From positions 414,030 to 478,029 of the forward strand of contig NW_003314374.1 in assembly GCF_000143415.4 (NCBI RefSeq): DNA of 64,000 nucleotides, given 5' to 3'. Below are positions 52,660 to 64,000 of this stretch, piece by piece (position 1 is the stretch's first letter; every line of letters begins with the position of its first letter). Position numbers and translations under genes: made by a program. The notes under the pieces were generated by a model. The model was not told where the DNA came from, made no database searches, and was given only the letters and a program-made list of their open reading frames with translations. This stretch comes from Selaginella moellendorffii (taxonomy: Eukaryota; Streptophyta; Lycopodiopsida; Selaginellales; Selaginellaceae).

Positions 52660-55400
52660 CGCTGACTCAACTCGGGGCTCCCGAATCTAGGCCGCATCAA
52701 TCAGTGCGCGGCTCAAAACGTTTTCCTCTTTAAAAAATGCTGCTGCTGCCGCTACTTCTCGGGAGGGCTCGGACACTACGCTCGATGCACACACTCACTG
52801 GCTAGCCACATGCTCAAAGAACACTACGACCACCATCGCCTCGACTTTCAGTACACACTTTGAAGAGAAACAAAAGAGTTTCTCTCGAAGCAGCAGCACA
52901 CCGGCAGCAGCAAAACAGGAAAACCAACAACAGTGGTAAGCCGATTTTGCTCTCGGGGCTACTAATGTTTCTCACTGCCACGCCTAGGAAGGAAAGGAGC
53001 TCACAGCTACAACTACAAAGACAAAAGGAATGCGCCTGACTGACGACTGTTCACCAGTGCACACACACACACACACTACACACTCTTTGCTTGGGTCTGG
53101 AGGTATGTATGCAAGTATTATATCGTCTTCTTCTTTTTCATTACCTCTCTCTCCTGCGAGGGACCTGATTACTTTCTTCTGCCTTGCAGGTCACGTAAGG
53201 CGGGATGCCACAATTTTGAGACTTTCGGCACAGCACTGGCAGCTGCTGTGCTGCTGCTGCTGCTGCTGCTTCGTCAGGAAACAAAGCGTATGTATGTATA
53301 CGTACATTCTCTCAAGACTCCTTTTGTATCTCTCTCGGCTCACGACATCTCTATGAGCTCCGGAGCTCTCTCAGCGAGGAAAGTACTTTGCGATTCTAGT
53401 CTAGTTTTGCTTTTAAGCTTTAGCTGTCCAGAGATTGGATTCCGATCAATCACTCGTTTTGATCGGACTGGCTAAGCGCTGCTCGACTTGCAGAGGTCGT
53501 TTTGTCCGACCGATCGATCGATTTGTCGCAGGGAACGGCACAGCGAGCGAGCGAGCGAAATCTCGTGAAGGGCAAGAAACCCACACCGCGCTCGCTCTAA
53601 AGCTACCAAAGAGCCGCTGCCAAATGGGAGTGATGAAAGTCACATGATATGATGTGATGGGGTACCATACCATACATGGTCCCCATCATAGAGAAGTCAC
53701 ATGGGTCCATGATGACTCCATGGACATGCCCGCCCCTTACCGTGTGGGTCCACCGTACGTACGGCACCGAGGTGGAAGAAAAAGAACGCGGTCGGTGAAA
53801 AGAGATTTTTGTGCGCCTACCTGGCAACATCATTGCCGCCGGCTCTGCCGATCTGACGGCTGTGATGTGAACCCCGGTTAAGCTGCTAACCTCTCGCGGC
53901 AAAGGTAAAATGACATAGGCCTTACCTAACCCTAAAGCGTCGCTTTCACACACCGACAAAACCGGCAGGGAGGGGGAAAAAAACTGAAACGTCAAGGTTG
54001 ACCTCATCTGACGGGCGGCCGGCGCGAAGCAAGGGGTTTTTAGAGGCCGTCAAATACGGCCTCTGGCAAGCGTGACGGGCGGGCGTCAGGAATATTTGAA
54101 GTTTGTGTCACGCCTGACACGTGTCACGGTCACAGCCGGTCAAAGCGGGTTAGGTTTGGGCGAAGAATTAGGTCAGAAAAAGGTGGTGGCGGAAGTTGAA
54201 AAGTCAATAGGCGTTTCTTTAAAGAAAATTGTCTAAACTAGTGGGAAAGGTCAAAGGGAGACAACAGTTCCAATCAAACAATGCACAAAACAAGAGAGAT
54301 TAGATCGCTCTTTGTCTTGATTTGTGTTCTTTCATTGAAGTTGGCCATGTTTTTTTCCATTCCAGTGAAGGTGACAATGAATGGGTCTCTTCTCTCATCT
54401 CAGTCACTTTCCACTCTTAATTTGTAACACTATGCTTTGGTGAAAGCTGATCTCATCCATTTGACTCGCCCCACTAGTTTTCTCGCCAATCCCTTAGAAA
54501 AACACTTAGAAGAATCCATTCTCAAGTCCACAACACATGGCATTATTTGCTGCCAGTTTAGAATAACCCCGCCCCCGAAGTTCCAGTGATCTTTCGCCGC
54601 TCAAAGTCAAGAACACCCCAATTTAAATCCGTTGCTGCGTCAATCCAGATAAAAACAACAACTGTGCACAGAATGGCAGATCGATTAAACAACGCCAGCG
54701 TATCAGACTGGAAAGGAAAGTTTAGAGCATACCACCTACGAAGAAGAAACCTTGGCGAGAGTCGTCCAACAAGCTGTAAAAACTATTACAGGGAATGAAG
54801 CAAAGAGAGGAAAACTAGAACTAAAAAACGCAAGCGAGAATGAGAGAAACATACTGCTCGTCTCGTGAAGGAAATGACGAAGGTTGTCGTCTACGAACTT
54901 CAAACTCCCGAGTAGTCCATCCAAACCACGTTCGATACTTGAATGCCTACAGAAAAAATTTCATGGTGAAGAGCATCCGACAAACGCCGTGGCGGCGAGC
55001 CACGGGAAGGCGAGAAAGAATCACGCTAGAAATTTAATAAGCCAAGCAAGGAGAGAAGACGAGACAAGCAATAGAGAAATGGAAAGAAAAAAGAAGAACA
55101 CGTACGTGGCTAAGTCGCAATAGTCCAACTGTTGGCTTTTGTCGACTTGCTTGAGCTCACACGGGATCCTCCAGGATTTTGCGATGATGGGACGCCTTCA
55201 GAAAGCTCGAAGCCTGCTGCTGCTACGTTGCTTAAACGCTACATTCCCTGCAGTGGACTTCGCGGAATTTCCCAAACGTACAACTATTTCCCTGGCACAC
55301 CTCTTGCAGTGAATGGTCTCCCAGAGCTGACACTGTTTCCCCCGTGAGATCTCCTGTCTTCTCAGAATTCCCAGAACTGTAGCTATGTCCCGGTGCTACT
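52660..55400. other. Intergenic, 2.7 kb, no supported gene
   Basis: Upstream of the bHLH gene (to about 54,000) and downstream of the Bin3 gene. Contains a CA-dinucleotide run (53057-53075) and CTGCTG runs (53249-53272). A palindromic word GGTACCATACCATACATGGT lies at 53671-53690, and a CCACCGTACGTACGGCAC box at 53749-53766. Transcription of the bHLH 5' leader may use part of this. Open frames are short and without motifs. Confidence 0.5.
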
Positions 55401-56828
55401 CTACTTGTGGTAGACAAAAAGCGGCCGCCTGAATCCGGACTTATCACTCGGCAGCTCCGAGCTGATCTCTTCGTAGAACTTGAATCCAATCTTCTCGGTC
55501 AGAATGCTGGGGAAGTTGTCCGGCCGGAGTTTTATTCTCTGGAAGTTCTTTCTCGTCACCTCGGAAACTCTCCGCTTCTTGCTGTATGATTCCCACGGCT
55601 GAGGCTCCAGCACCAGGCGGCCACCCGGCCGGAGCTCCTTGAAAACCTTCGCGAAGAACTTGAGGAGGCCCTCGTCGCCCCAGTTGAGATGAATCCACTT
55701 GGAAATGCTCAAGCAGAGGATGGTGTCGTACGTCCCGGGCTTGCAATAAACGTCGAGGTAGTTCTGAGTTTTGAATGTAACTCTCTCCGAAAGCTCTAGC
55801 CCGCTTAAAACATCATCACCAGCTTCTTTTGCAGTGTGCTTTCCGCCAGCTACGACCCCACACTTGGCAGCTTTTTGCTCGACGGCTGCTTCCTCAGAAT
55901 CTGTGCTTGGAGTTTTCCCAGAATTCTTCTGTTCACCACCTTGCTTGAAAGGATACCCCTCGTCAGCTTCTTCCATCGAGTTAGCCTGCGATCCTCCATT
56001 CACTCCAAACACAGTTTCCTCGGTTTTCTGCGCACCATTTTCCTTCGCGGCTGGTTCAACTCTGTTAGCTTCCATTTTCTCTTTCTCTTCGACACCATCA
56101 CTTGTGTGAGAAGCTAGAAATTCTTTCTCGGTCACTCCGTTTTCGCTACCCTCAAAATGTACTGCCGTAGCTGTTTCCACAGAATTGTCCCCTTGCGTCC
56201 TCACAGAAACCACCTCAACAAAGCTTCTCTCGGCTTCTTTCTCACAACTTTCCACGGCAGCCATGCTTTCGTGTTTAACACCATCTTTTTCCTCGGCAGC
56301 TCTCATTTTCCCGATTCCTTTCTCTTCGACACCATCTTTCTCGTCGTCGTGGCACGTTGCAAGCTCTTTCTCGTTTTCGCCACCATCGTCATTGGCTGCC
56401 GCGGCTACTTTTAAACCCACCTTTTGCGTGCCGATCCCTTCGAGGCATTTCTCCTCGGCAATCCTCTCACCATCTTCTACTTTTCTCTCGTCCTCCTTGC
56501 TTTTCTCCTCCTTCTCCAGCGCTTCCACTTCGTGCTGTAGATTGCATCGTGCCTTGTAGATAAGCTTGCTATCAATGTCCACTCCCACCATGCTCTTACA
56601 GCAAAACTTCACCGCCAGCGCGATCGTCACATGCCCCTCGTTGCACCCAATGTCGAGACAATCCCTGTTCTCGATCCATTCTTGCTTGAAAACACTGACT
56701 CTCGGATCCTCCTCCAGCGTCTTCCCGACCCGGTAGCCATAGTAGAACGGATAATTCCCATAGACATATTCCGGTTTCTTCCGTTTCTTCCCGGAATCCT
56801 GGCGCTGCTGCTGCTGCGATCCCTGCAT
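55401..56828 (-). CDS. Bin3-type RNA methyltransferase (MePCE-like)
   Basis: Single exon, 475 residues from MQGSQQQQRQ (ATG 56828); an upstream in-frame ATG would add 29 residues without family support. The start KKPEYVYGNYPFYYGYR is typical of the family. The SAM motif CLDIGCNEG (residues 57-65) and GVDIDSKLIYKAR follow. A Glu/Lys-rich insertion of about 230 residues (105-340) splits the fold. The Bin3 half then continues: FKTQNYLDVYCKPGTYDTIL, LSISKWIHLNWGDEGL, LRPGGRLVLEPQPW and a FY(E)EISS end. MePCE methylates the gamma-phosphate of 7SK and U6-type RNAs in the nucleus. The plant RNA target is not shown by sequence. Confidence 0.92.
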   Translation of the reverse strand: MQGSQQQQRQDSGKKRKKPEYVYGNYPFYYGYRVGKTLEEDPRVSVFKQEWIENRDCLDIGCNEGHVTIALAVKFCCKSMVGVDIDSKLIYKARCNLQHEVEALEKEEKSKEDERKVEDGERIAEEKCLEGIGTQKVGLKVAAAANDDGGENEKELATCHDDEKDGVEEKGIGKMRAAEEKDGVKHESMAAVESCEKEAERSFVEVVSVRTQGDNSVETATAVHFEGSENGVTEKEFLASHTSDGVEEKEKMEANRVEPAAKENGAQKTEETVFGVNGGSQANSMEEADEGYPFKQGGEQKNSGKTPSTDSEEAAVEQKAAKCGVVAGGKHTAKEAGDDVLSGLELSERVTFKTQNYLDVYCKPGTYDTILCLSISKWIHLNWGDEGLLKFFAKVFKELRPGGRLVLEPQPWESYSKKRRVSEVTRKNFQRIKLRPDNFPSILTEKIGFKFYEEISSELPSDKSGFRRPLFVYHK

Positions 56829-57108
56829 CTTACCTCGCCCTAGCGCTCGATCAATGGATCGATCGATCGGGAGCCCGCCTAAAACCCCGGAAATTTCAAG
56901 AACCCTGGCGCCCAAGAGCCCTAATCTCCTGGATCTTTATTGGAGATCGAATCGACGGCTAGGATGGAGTGATCGGGCGGTTAGAAGAAACTCTCGTGAA
57001 AGGGTGTTGGTGATCATCCCCTATATGAATGAAGAGACGATGGGCAAGGAATATTTTAGGGCTCGCGGACAACCTTGATAGGGTGCGATCGATCGATCGC
57101 TGGGCGCG
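56829..57108. promoter_or_regulatory. Divergent promoter region, 280 bp
   Basis: Lies between the start codons of the Bin3 gene (-) and the sugar-phosphate transporter gene (+). It is rich in GATCGATC words at both ends (56851-56865 and 57086-57100). No obvious TATA box. A shared regulatory region is likely. Confidence 0.5.
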
Positions 57109-58827
57109 ATGGAGCCGTGCCCGTCGCTCACATCCAACAAGAGGGTAACGCCGCCAGGGATCGCGATCTCGCGGAGCCTCAGCGGCCGGCAGTTCCAGTA
57201 TGGATTCTACCGATTCCTCGTCCTCGCGCTCACATTCGTGGCCTACGCATGCTACCACGCGTCGCGCAAGCCGCCAAGCATCGTCAAGAGCGTGCTCGAC
57301 CCCGAGCGATCGAGCAGCGGTGAGAATAAGGGCTGGTATCCATTCAATGGCAGGAACGGCAAGGTCAGGCTCGGCGAGGTGGATCTCGCGTTCCTCGCCT
57401 TCTACGCCTTCGCAATGTTCTTTGCAGGGCATCTGGGTGACACGATGGATCTCAGAGTTTTTCTCAGCATTGGCATGGTTGGCAGTGGGATCTTCGTGTG
57501 CCTCTTTGGCATGGCCTACTGGTGGAACATCCACGACTTCTACTACTTTATGTTCGTCCAGATCATGGCGGGGCTGTTCCAAGCGACAGGGTGGCCATCG
57601 GTCGTCGCCATCGTCGGGAACTGGTTTGGAAAATCTAAGCGAGGTCTCATCATGGGCATCTGGAACGCTCACACCTCAGTTGGAAACATCATCGGATCGC
57701 TCGTCGCGGCTAGCGCGCTGGAGCTCGGCTGGGGATACTCTTTCATCTTTCCGGGAGTTTTGATAATCGTAGCCGGGATCCTGGTGTTTCTGTTCCTGGT
57801 GGTGGAGCCAGCGGACGTGGATTTGCCGAGCCCAGCGGAGGTGGAGGCGACCGAGAACGCAACAAAGGTGGCGGTGTCGTCGAGCTCGCTGAGAATCAGC
57901 GAACCTGCTCGAGACGACTTGGAAGCTCCTCTCATCTCTTCGGCTCAGCAGCACAGCCGAGCAAAGAGCCCCGAGCGTGGAAAGGCCGTGGAGTTTTTAC
58001 AGGCTTGGAAGATCCCAGGAGTTCTTCCTTTTGCGTTTTGCCTGTTCTTCTGCAAGCTCGTCGCCTACACTTTCTTGTACTGGCTGCCGTTCTACATCAA
58101 GCAGACTAGTAAGTCTACCGCATCCCCATTCTCAGGTAACACAACATATAGAACTGAAGCTTTCTTTTAATCTATCTTCCTTGACGAAGTTGACGAACTT
58201 GGTGGTGTTCTTGCAGGAGTCGGAGAGAAATCCCTGTCGGAAAAGACTGCTGGGAACCTGTCAACACTTTTCGACATCGGTGGAGTCTTTGGTGGGATCC
58301 TAGCCGGCTACGCTTCGGACAGGCTCAAAGCGCGAGCAATCACAGCGGCAACCATGACTTACCTGGCTATTCCAGCGCTGCTTCTCTACCACCGGTACGG
58401 ATCAACGTCGATGGCGTCCAGCATCGCCCTGATGATGATCACGGGGATGCTCGTCAATGGCCCCTACGCGCTCATCACGACCGCGGTGTCAGCCGACCTC
58501 GGAACTCACAGCTCGCTCAAGGGCGACGCGAGAGCTCTGGCAACAGTGACTGCGATCATCGATGGGTGTGGATCGCTGGGGGCGGCGATCGGGCCAGTGT
58601 TGACAGGATATCTCTCCACCAGCGGCTGGGACAAAGTTTTCTACATGCTGATGGTGGCGGCGCTGGTGGCGGGCCTGCTGTTGACGAGACTGGTGGCGGC
58701 AGAGATCCGGGAGAAAGTTAGCAGCTACCATTCGCGAGGTATGGACTCTTTCCAGTTCTTGAAAGATGGTAATAACGCTGCTACTGCTGCTGCGAAGCTG
58801 GAGGGTGATCGTCTTCCTCCAGTCTAG
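57109..58827 (+). CDS. Glycerol-3-phosphate transporter-like MFS protein
   Basis: Two exons, 57109-58108 and 58217-58827, give 537 codons. It begins [12 protein letters not shown], then the first helix [20 protein letters not shown], a long loop, and the MFS motifs [11 protein letters not shown] and [19 protein letters not shown] central cytosolic linker (residues about 235-300) and the second six helices follow ([19 protein letters not shown] is the repeated motif). Family and length match plant G3P permeases (At3g47420 group), some of which are induced by phosphate starvation. They are thought to exchange sugar phosphates for phosphate across a membrane. Specificity is inferred from family only. 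A single 108-nt intron sits within the middle of the fold. Confidence 0.93.
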
Positions 58828-59039
58828 GATCAGGATCTCTCTTGTTCTTGATGAGAGTTTTTGTGGCTCCTCGGTTTTGGCAGATTGATCGCGAGCTAGA
58901 ACAGAAGCGTTCCGTACGTCCTTGAAAAGGGACGTACGGGGAAAAGAACTTTTGTAAACTAAGTGTACTTATTAACTGATCTAAACCACATTTCGAGTTC
59001 AATCTGAGACGTAGATGGTAGGTTTCCGCTTTTGGCCGT

Positions 59040-60890
59040 CCGATCCAAGCGAAGCCCTAGTTTTTCGTGACTAGTTTATTTTTCCCCTAAACCACCATAA
59101 TAAGCAAGGAGAGAAGTAGATTTTTCGAAGCACAACAAATAAGAGAAATGACGAGTTTTTCTGGTGAGCTAAGGCTGAAACTTCTGCCTCCAGCCAGGGC
59201 TCTAACAAAAGGGGTTTATGGACACCACCACCATCGGTGAGTAGTGTTCCATAGTCACCACCATGGAAACCATCATCCATTGGTGTGTGGCCACCAACTC
59301 CATGGCCCCTGGAGAGGAAGTCTGGACCACCGACACTAAGCAGGACTCACAATTAGCAATGACTTCAGGGCCACCATCATTGGCAACTAGTGAGGGTACT
59401 CAGCTTCACCACCTTTGTCTTCAACACCAACTAAGGAGAGAGGGCCAGTGTTTCCTTCCTTGTATTGCTCCCTTTCACAATGGTACATGCAGGACTCGAC
59501 CTACACAACAACCACCAACTCCTCGGCTAGCAAACTCTACTCCAGCAGACCACCACCTCCACCTCAGCCATCACCACTTTCTGGCACACACAGCGGCAGC
59601 AGCAACGGTCCAGTGGCGGAAAGCGCACCACTGCCACCTTCTCAGTGTTTCTCAACACACAGTGGTGCACCACAATCATCAAAAGCTGGTCGCTCTTCAG
59701 GCTCTCTAAGACTCCACATATATGTGTTCTTCTCCATTGCTGGACACCTCCTTTTACATAATTCTCGCAACACAACCATCATCCTCCACCACTGGGTGAT
59801 CATTCTTGGCCTTCCTCACCACGCAATGGCAGTCACGGTCTAGGACACTATAGGGAAAGCACACCACCACTACTTTCTGCACATAGTGGTGCACCACCAC
59901 CGCCAAAAGTTGGTTGCTCTTCAAGCTCTCAAGGCTCACCGCCCATTGCTAGACACCTCCTTTTACATAATTCTCATAAGAGAGGTAAACATAGCCACCA
60001 TCCTTCACCATCGGGTGATCATCCTTAGGCTTCCTCACCACATGGTGGCAGCCATGGTCCAGGACACCATAGGGAAAGCCAAAAGCTGGTCGAGATTCAC
60101 CTCCTAGCAATTTCAAGTATGTGTTCCTCTGCAATGCTGGCTACCTCCTTTACATTGATCCTTGCAGGAGATCCACCATCATTCCACACTACCTCCTTCA
60201 CCACCGGATGATCCACATAGTGGCAGGCACTGACGCCATGGGAAAAGCGCACCACCGCCACATTCCTCTGCACACAGTGGCAACAGTGGTGCACTGCCAC
60301 CACCAAAAGCTAGTCACTCTTCAGGCTCTTAAGGTTCACCTCCCAGCAATTTTGAGTATTGTGGTCATTTGCATGGTTTGTTACCTCCTTGACGTAATGC
60401 TTGTAGGCATTCTGGAGCTCCTCCATCTCAGCCACCACCTCCAACTCACAAGCATCACCACCATTCTCATGGTGATCTTGGAAGTGTCAATTGACGTCCA
60501 TATGGTGATTCTAGAACTTTCGATTGGCATCCACAATGTGATCTTGGAAGGATCAATCGGAACCCTTACGATGATCTAGGAATTCTAGCAGCCTCAACAG
60601 TCCCAACAGTCCTAACAGGCAACAGCTTGAGCCCCCTTCGAGCTCCTCAAGGTGCACACTTCTCTTTAGCAACAACAGAAATAGCAACCTGGTGTGGATC
60701 ACGTTTGTGGCCATTTCCCCATCATCCTTGGCCTTGTGGTCATGCTCTTCATCAAGTGGAGACACTCTCGACGACACCAAAGAAGGGACAAACCTTTTCT
60801 TGTCTATAGTGTTGTGGCTGACATTGATGAGCATGACAGAGCAGCAGTCTAGCAGTGATTCAAGGTAAGCTTTAAAATCAAAGTTATTTT
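59040..60890 (+). repeat. Repeat-rich unit, copy 1
   Basis: Diverged duplicate of 62050-63890, in the same orientation. Starts with AAGCCCTAGTTTTTC and ends CAGCAGTCTAGCAGTGATTC. Inside are a Pro/Ser-rich stretch (59410-59690) and four copies of a 170-230-bp block around GGACACCTCCTTTTACATAA (about 59735, 59955, 60130, 60380). A 33-bp minisatellite (60465-60580) and a 3' end matching the small membrane protein of copy 2 follow, but with a one-base deletion in the membrane segment (near 60705) and a TAG near 60588. The original gene is unknown. This copy cannot encode the full protein. Confidence 0.7.
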
Positions 60891-61389
60891 CTTCATAAAT
60901 TCTAATGTTATCTTTTATAACCGAAGCTCATTCACCATCAGCGCCATTCTACGTTGTAGCTATATCTAAATCTCTAACTGAGCCACATTGAGCAGCAGCA
61001 ATATTCAATATTGAGCAACAACGATACAATGCTCAACATCAAGCACAAATGTGTTGCCTTTGAAATCTCTTACAAATTCGAAAATGTCATCTTAAAAAAT
61101 CCAACAACAAGAGGGTTAAATTTATTTTCTGAATTATTTGTCCATCTTCTAGAATTTTTTTAATGGCAATTCTCTTTTTCCCATTTGGTATTATTTTAAA
61201 GCATAAATTAACCTATAAATAAAAAAATGAATGTGTTCAAAACATAGTTGCCTTGCAATATTATATTGACAAAGTTCAAATGGAGAAGGATTGATTTTTT
61301 CAACACTTCTTTGTGAGTTAGTTTCTATTTGACAAATCCCTTTTTAGCCATAACATTTTTTTCTTCTCCAAAAGACAAACAATGTGTAA
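60891..61389. other. AT-rich spacer
   Basis: 500 bases of AT-rich sequence between the duplicated unit and the LTR remnant. No open frame or known repeat recognised. Confidence 0.5.
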
Positions 61390-62040
61390 ATTATAATTTT
61401 TTCTTTTCTAATTTGCTAGATTACTTTAGCATTTTTACCTTAGCCTCAGTTAAGTTCATTTGCTAAAGCCTAACTTGTATTTGATCTTATTTAACTTTAG
61501 CTACTCATTGCACAAGTAGTAAAGTGTTAGTCATTTATCCATGGATTTCTAAATTTTCTTTTAATCCCTTTTTTCAGGTTAAATTAAATTTAAAATTTGG
61601 CTACAAACATATTAAACCTATAATTTTTTAGGTATAACAAGATTTGGTCATAAAACTTTATAAATCCTAAACCTTATGTACCTTTTTTTAATTTGAACCT
61701 CAAAAAGAAACACCATACACTATAGCCTGAAATCGGTACCCTTACTTTCCACTTTCATCCCAACGAAAAAGCCCAAGCCCAAAAGAAGGACTAAAATTAC
61801 TCTTTAAACACTTCTTTATAATGCTTCTAACATTGGTCTTGGAGGTGTGTTAACATATCCTGACTACACTTGACCTTTCATTTTACACTTTAGGAGCATC
61901 TTTTGCACTCTTTGAATCCATACTCACTCCCACCTAAGGCTATTAACTTCTAGTCTCCTTCAACTCAATTTGCAAGCACCATTGAAAAATCTTTAACCTC
62001 ACTTTCCCAATTATACTTTTAAAACCCATTGCAACCTGAC
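61390..62040 (-). repeat. Heavily decayed chromovirus-family LTR fragment
   Basis: Aligns by eye to 8960-9670 (for example AGCTACTCATTGCACAAGTA against AGCTACTCACTGCACGAGCA), with most differences being C to T or G to A. It keeps the order of blocks: CCTCAGTTAAG, the plus-strand GTGTTAGTCAT box, CCACTTTCATCCCAA, CCCAAGCCC and CTCACTCCCACC. It is an old, probably methylated copy. Confidence 0.8.
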
Positions 62041-62049
62041 AACTCCACC

Positions 62050-63890
62050 AAGCCCTAGTTTTTCAAAAGCAAGAGATTTTTAGAGCATAAAGAAGGAAAT
62101 CCATCAAAGTCAGTAAGGGGAGAAGATAACAAGTAGGAGAAACATGGGGCAGATTCTTCAGCATTTAGAACAAGCACAACAAGCAAGAAAAATAACAAGC
62201 TTTGCTGGTGAGGTAAGGCTGACACTTCTGCCTCCAGCCAGGGAAGGGGCTTATGGACACCACCACCACTATTGAGTAAAACTCTACAATCACAACCATG
62301 GAAACCATCGTTCATCAGTGCATGGACACCAACTCCATTACCCTAGGGAGGAAGTCTGGACCACCAACACCAAGCAGGACTTCAACCATCACCACCAACA
62401 ATGATTTCAAGGCCACCATCATTGGCTTCCACCACCTTTGTCTTCAACACCAACTAAGGAGAGAGGGCCAGCGTCTCATAACAATCTCAGGTATGTTCCT
62501 CCATTGTGGCTTGCTTGCTTTCACAATGGTACATACAAGACTTGGCATACACAACAACCACCAACTCCTCGGCTAGCAAGCTCCACTCCAGCAGGCCGCC
62601 ACCACTTGGGTCGAGCTCCTCTGCCTCAGCCATCACCACGTTCTGGAGCACACAGCAGCAGCAGCAATGGTCCAGTGGCAGAAAGCACACCACTGCCACC
62701 TTCTTAGTGTTCCTCAACACACAGTGGTGCACCAAAGCTGGTCGCTCTTCAGGCTTTCGAGACTCCAGCTATCCTAGGTATGTGTTCTTCTGCATTGTTG
62801 GACACCTCCTTTTACATAATTCTCGCAAGAGAGGTAAACATAGCCACCATCCTCCCCCATCGGGTAATCATCCAACACCACCACCACTTTCTGCACACAG
62901 TACCACCACCGCCAAATGTTGGTTGCCCTTCAAGCTTTCAATCCAATATATGTATTCCTCTGCATTGTTAAACACCTCCTTTTACATAATTCTCACAAGA
63001 GAGGTAAACACAGCCACCATCCTCCACCACTGGGTGATCATCCTCGGCCCTCTTAGCCTTCCTCACCACAAGGTGGCAGCCACGGTCTAGGATGCCATGC
63101 ACCACTGCCACACAGTGGTAGCAATGGTGCAACGCCACTGCCAAAAGCTGGTCAAGGTTTCACCTCCCAGCAGTTCCACGTATGTGTTCCTCTGCAATTC
63201 TGGCTACCTCCTTTACATTGGTCCTCGCAGGAGATCTCAACACGGCCACCATCATTCCACACCACCTCCTTCACCACTAGATGATCCATACAGTGTTAGC
63301 CATTGAACCCAAGGGAAAAGCACACCGGCTTGTTACCTCCTTGACATAATGTTTGTGAGCATTTTGGAGCTCCTCCATCTCAGCCACCACCTCTAGCTCA
63401 CAAGCATCATCACCATTCTCGTGATGATCTTGGAAGTGTCAAATGGCGTCCACATGGTGATCCTAGAACTTTTGACTAGCATCCACATGGTGATCTTGGA
63501 AGTGTTGATTGGCATCCACACAACGATCTTGGACATTTTAACTGGCATCCACACGGTGATACTAGAAGGGTCGATTGGAACCCTCACAATGATCCAGGAA
63601 TTCCTAGCAATCCCAACAGTCCCAGCAGCCAACAACCCCCTTCCAGCTCTTCAAGGTGCACACTTCTCTCTGGCAACAACAGGAGCAACAGCTTTGGTGT
63701 GGATCCCGTTTGTGGCCATTGTGCTCATCGTCCTTGCCCTTGTGGTCATGCTCCTCATCAAGTGGAGACACTCTCGACGACACCAAAGAAGGGACAAAGC
63801 TTTTCTTGTCTACAATGTTGTGACCGACATTGATAAGTATGGCAGAGCAGCAGTCTAGCAGTGATTCAAAGCTTTAAAATCACTAATTGC
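62050..63890 (+). repeat. Repeat-rich unit, copy 2
   Basis: Same layout as 59040-60890: a 5' part with GAAACCATCGTTCATCAG-like sequence, a Pro/Ser-rich stretch (62440-62700), and blocks around ACACCTCCTTTTACATAATT (about 62803, 62971 and 63207). The 33-bp minisatellite (63421-63580) and the membrane-protein end follow. It lies next to the decayed LTR, so the duplication may have been carried by repeats; that is a guess. Confidence 0.7.
63421..63858 (+). CDS. Small single-pass membrane protein (unrecognised)
   Basis: 145 codons open to the TAG at 63856-63858. Residues 1-55 are five 11-residue repeats (IHMVILEVL type) from a 33-bp minisatellite and may not be real coding sequence. Then come PTVPAANNPLPALQ, a hydrophobic segment ALVWIPFVAIVLIVLALVVM (about 90-112), a basic flank KWRHSRRHQRRDK and the tail AFLVYNVVTDIDKYGRAAV. 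The basic flank after the helix suggests a type I topology with the tail in the cytosol. I recognise no family. An upstream Pro/Ser-rich stretch could be an exon of the same gene, which would make a cell-wall-facing ectodomain. No kinase follows. Low certainty that it is expressed. Confidence 0.4.
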   Translation: MMILEVSNGVHMVILELLTSIHMVILEVLIGIHTTILDILTGIHTVILEGSIGTLTMIQEFLAIPTVPAANNPLPALQGAHFSLATTGATALVWIPFVAIVLIVLALVVMLLIKWRHSRRHQRRDKAFLVYNVVTDIDKYGRAAV

Positions 63891-64000
63891 GCATCATATC
63901 TGTATATCCGTTGCTGCTTGATGTTGACTGGAGATTTGTCCGGTGCGCGCTTTTCTGCTGCTGCTGAAATTGAGCTTTGGCTATAAAACATAACACAGAA
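63891..64000. other. Window end, no feature
   Basis: About 110 bases after copy 2 with no recognisable feature. Ends in a TATAAAACATAA-like word that could belong to a promoter beyond the window. Confidence 0.4.

Noticed and set aside
53654-54007. Frames in the bHLH upstream region
   Set aside because: Short, no domains and over palindromic and simple-sequence DNA.

Overview
The window looks like nuclear DNA of a land plant with very small introns (38-60 nt in most spliced genes here), compact genes and a plant-type telomere motif. A lycophyte such as Selaginella fits best; this is inference from gene content and intron size. No tRNA, rRNA or CRISPR array was found.

Left half (1-34,000) is nested mobile DNA. 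A large LTR retrotransposon derivative with no protein genes (154-7661, target duplication GTGCA) sits inside an LTR of a related family (1-153 plus 7662-7814). That LTR in turn seems to interrupt a miniature LTR element, TRIM-1 (7815-8362). A Ty3-type chromovirus on the minus strand (8949-28541, target duplication ATTAA) comes next. Its gag gene is split by a 12,444-bp DNA transposon (14556-26999, target duplication CCAT) with inverted ends. The transposon carries a DDE/D-type transposase on the plus strand and, on the minus strand, a ParB-like gene and a 954-codon gene joining a methyltransferase-like start to an FCP1/HAD-phosphatase-like end. A palindromic motif of about 24 bp occurs roughly twenty times across it, and several copies fill tiny introns. 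From 28.5 to 34 kb lie older LTR pieces, an inverted pair of gag remnants and a second miniature element, TRIM-2.

The middle-right part (34,400-58,830) is gene-dense: an alpha/beta hydrolase (+), a XERICO-like RING-H2 protein (-), an HMCES/SRAP DNA-protein crosslink protein (-), a 749-aa PPR protein (-), an EMB1417-like PPR protein (-), an Mpv17/PMP22 membrane protein (-), an atypical SDR like At1g32220/Coq11 (-), a CAND2/TPRA1-like seven-helix protein (-), a WD40 protein (+), a bHLH68-type transcription factor (-), a Bin3-type RNA cap methyltransferase (-) and a glycerol-3-phosphate-transporter-like MFS protein (+). Seven neighbours from 37.2 to 48.1 kb run on the minus strand with gaps from 23 bp to about 450 bp. 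Two divergent pairs share short start-to-start intervals of 69 and 280 bp.

The right end (59,000-63,900) holds two diverged copies of a repeat-rich 1.85-kb unit. The second copy has an open frame for a small protein with one membrane segment. Between them lies an LTR remnant almost drained of C and G. An assembly gap of 100 N and a stretch of unreliable homopolymer sequence lie at 27,777-28,141.
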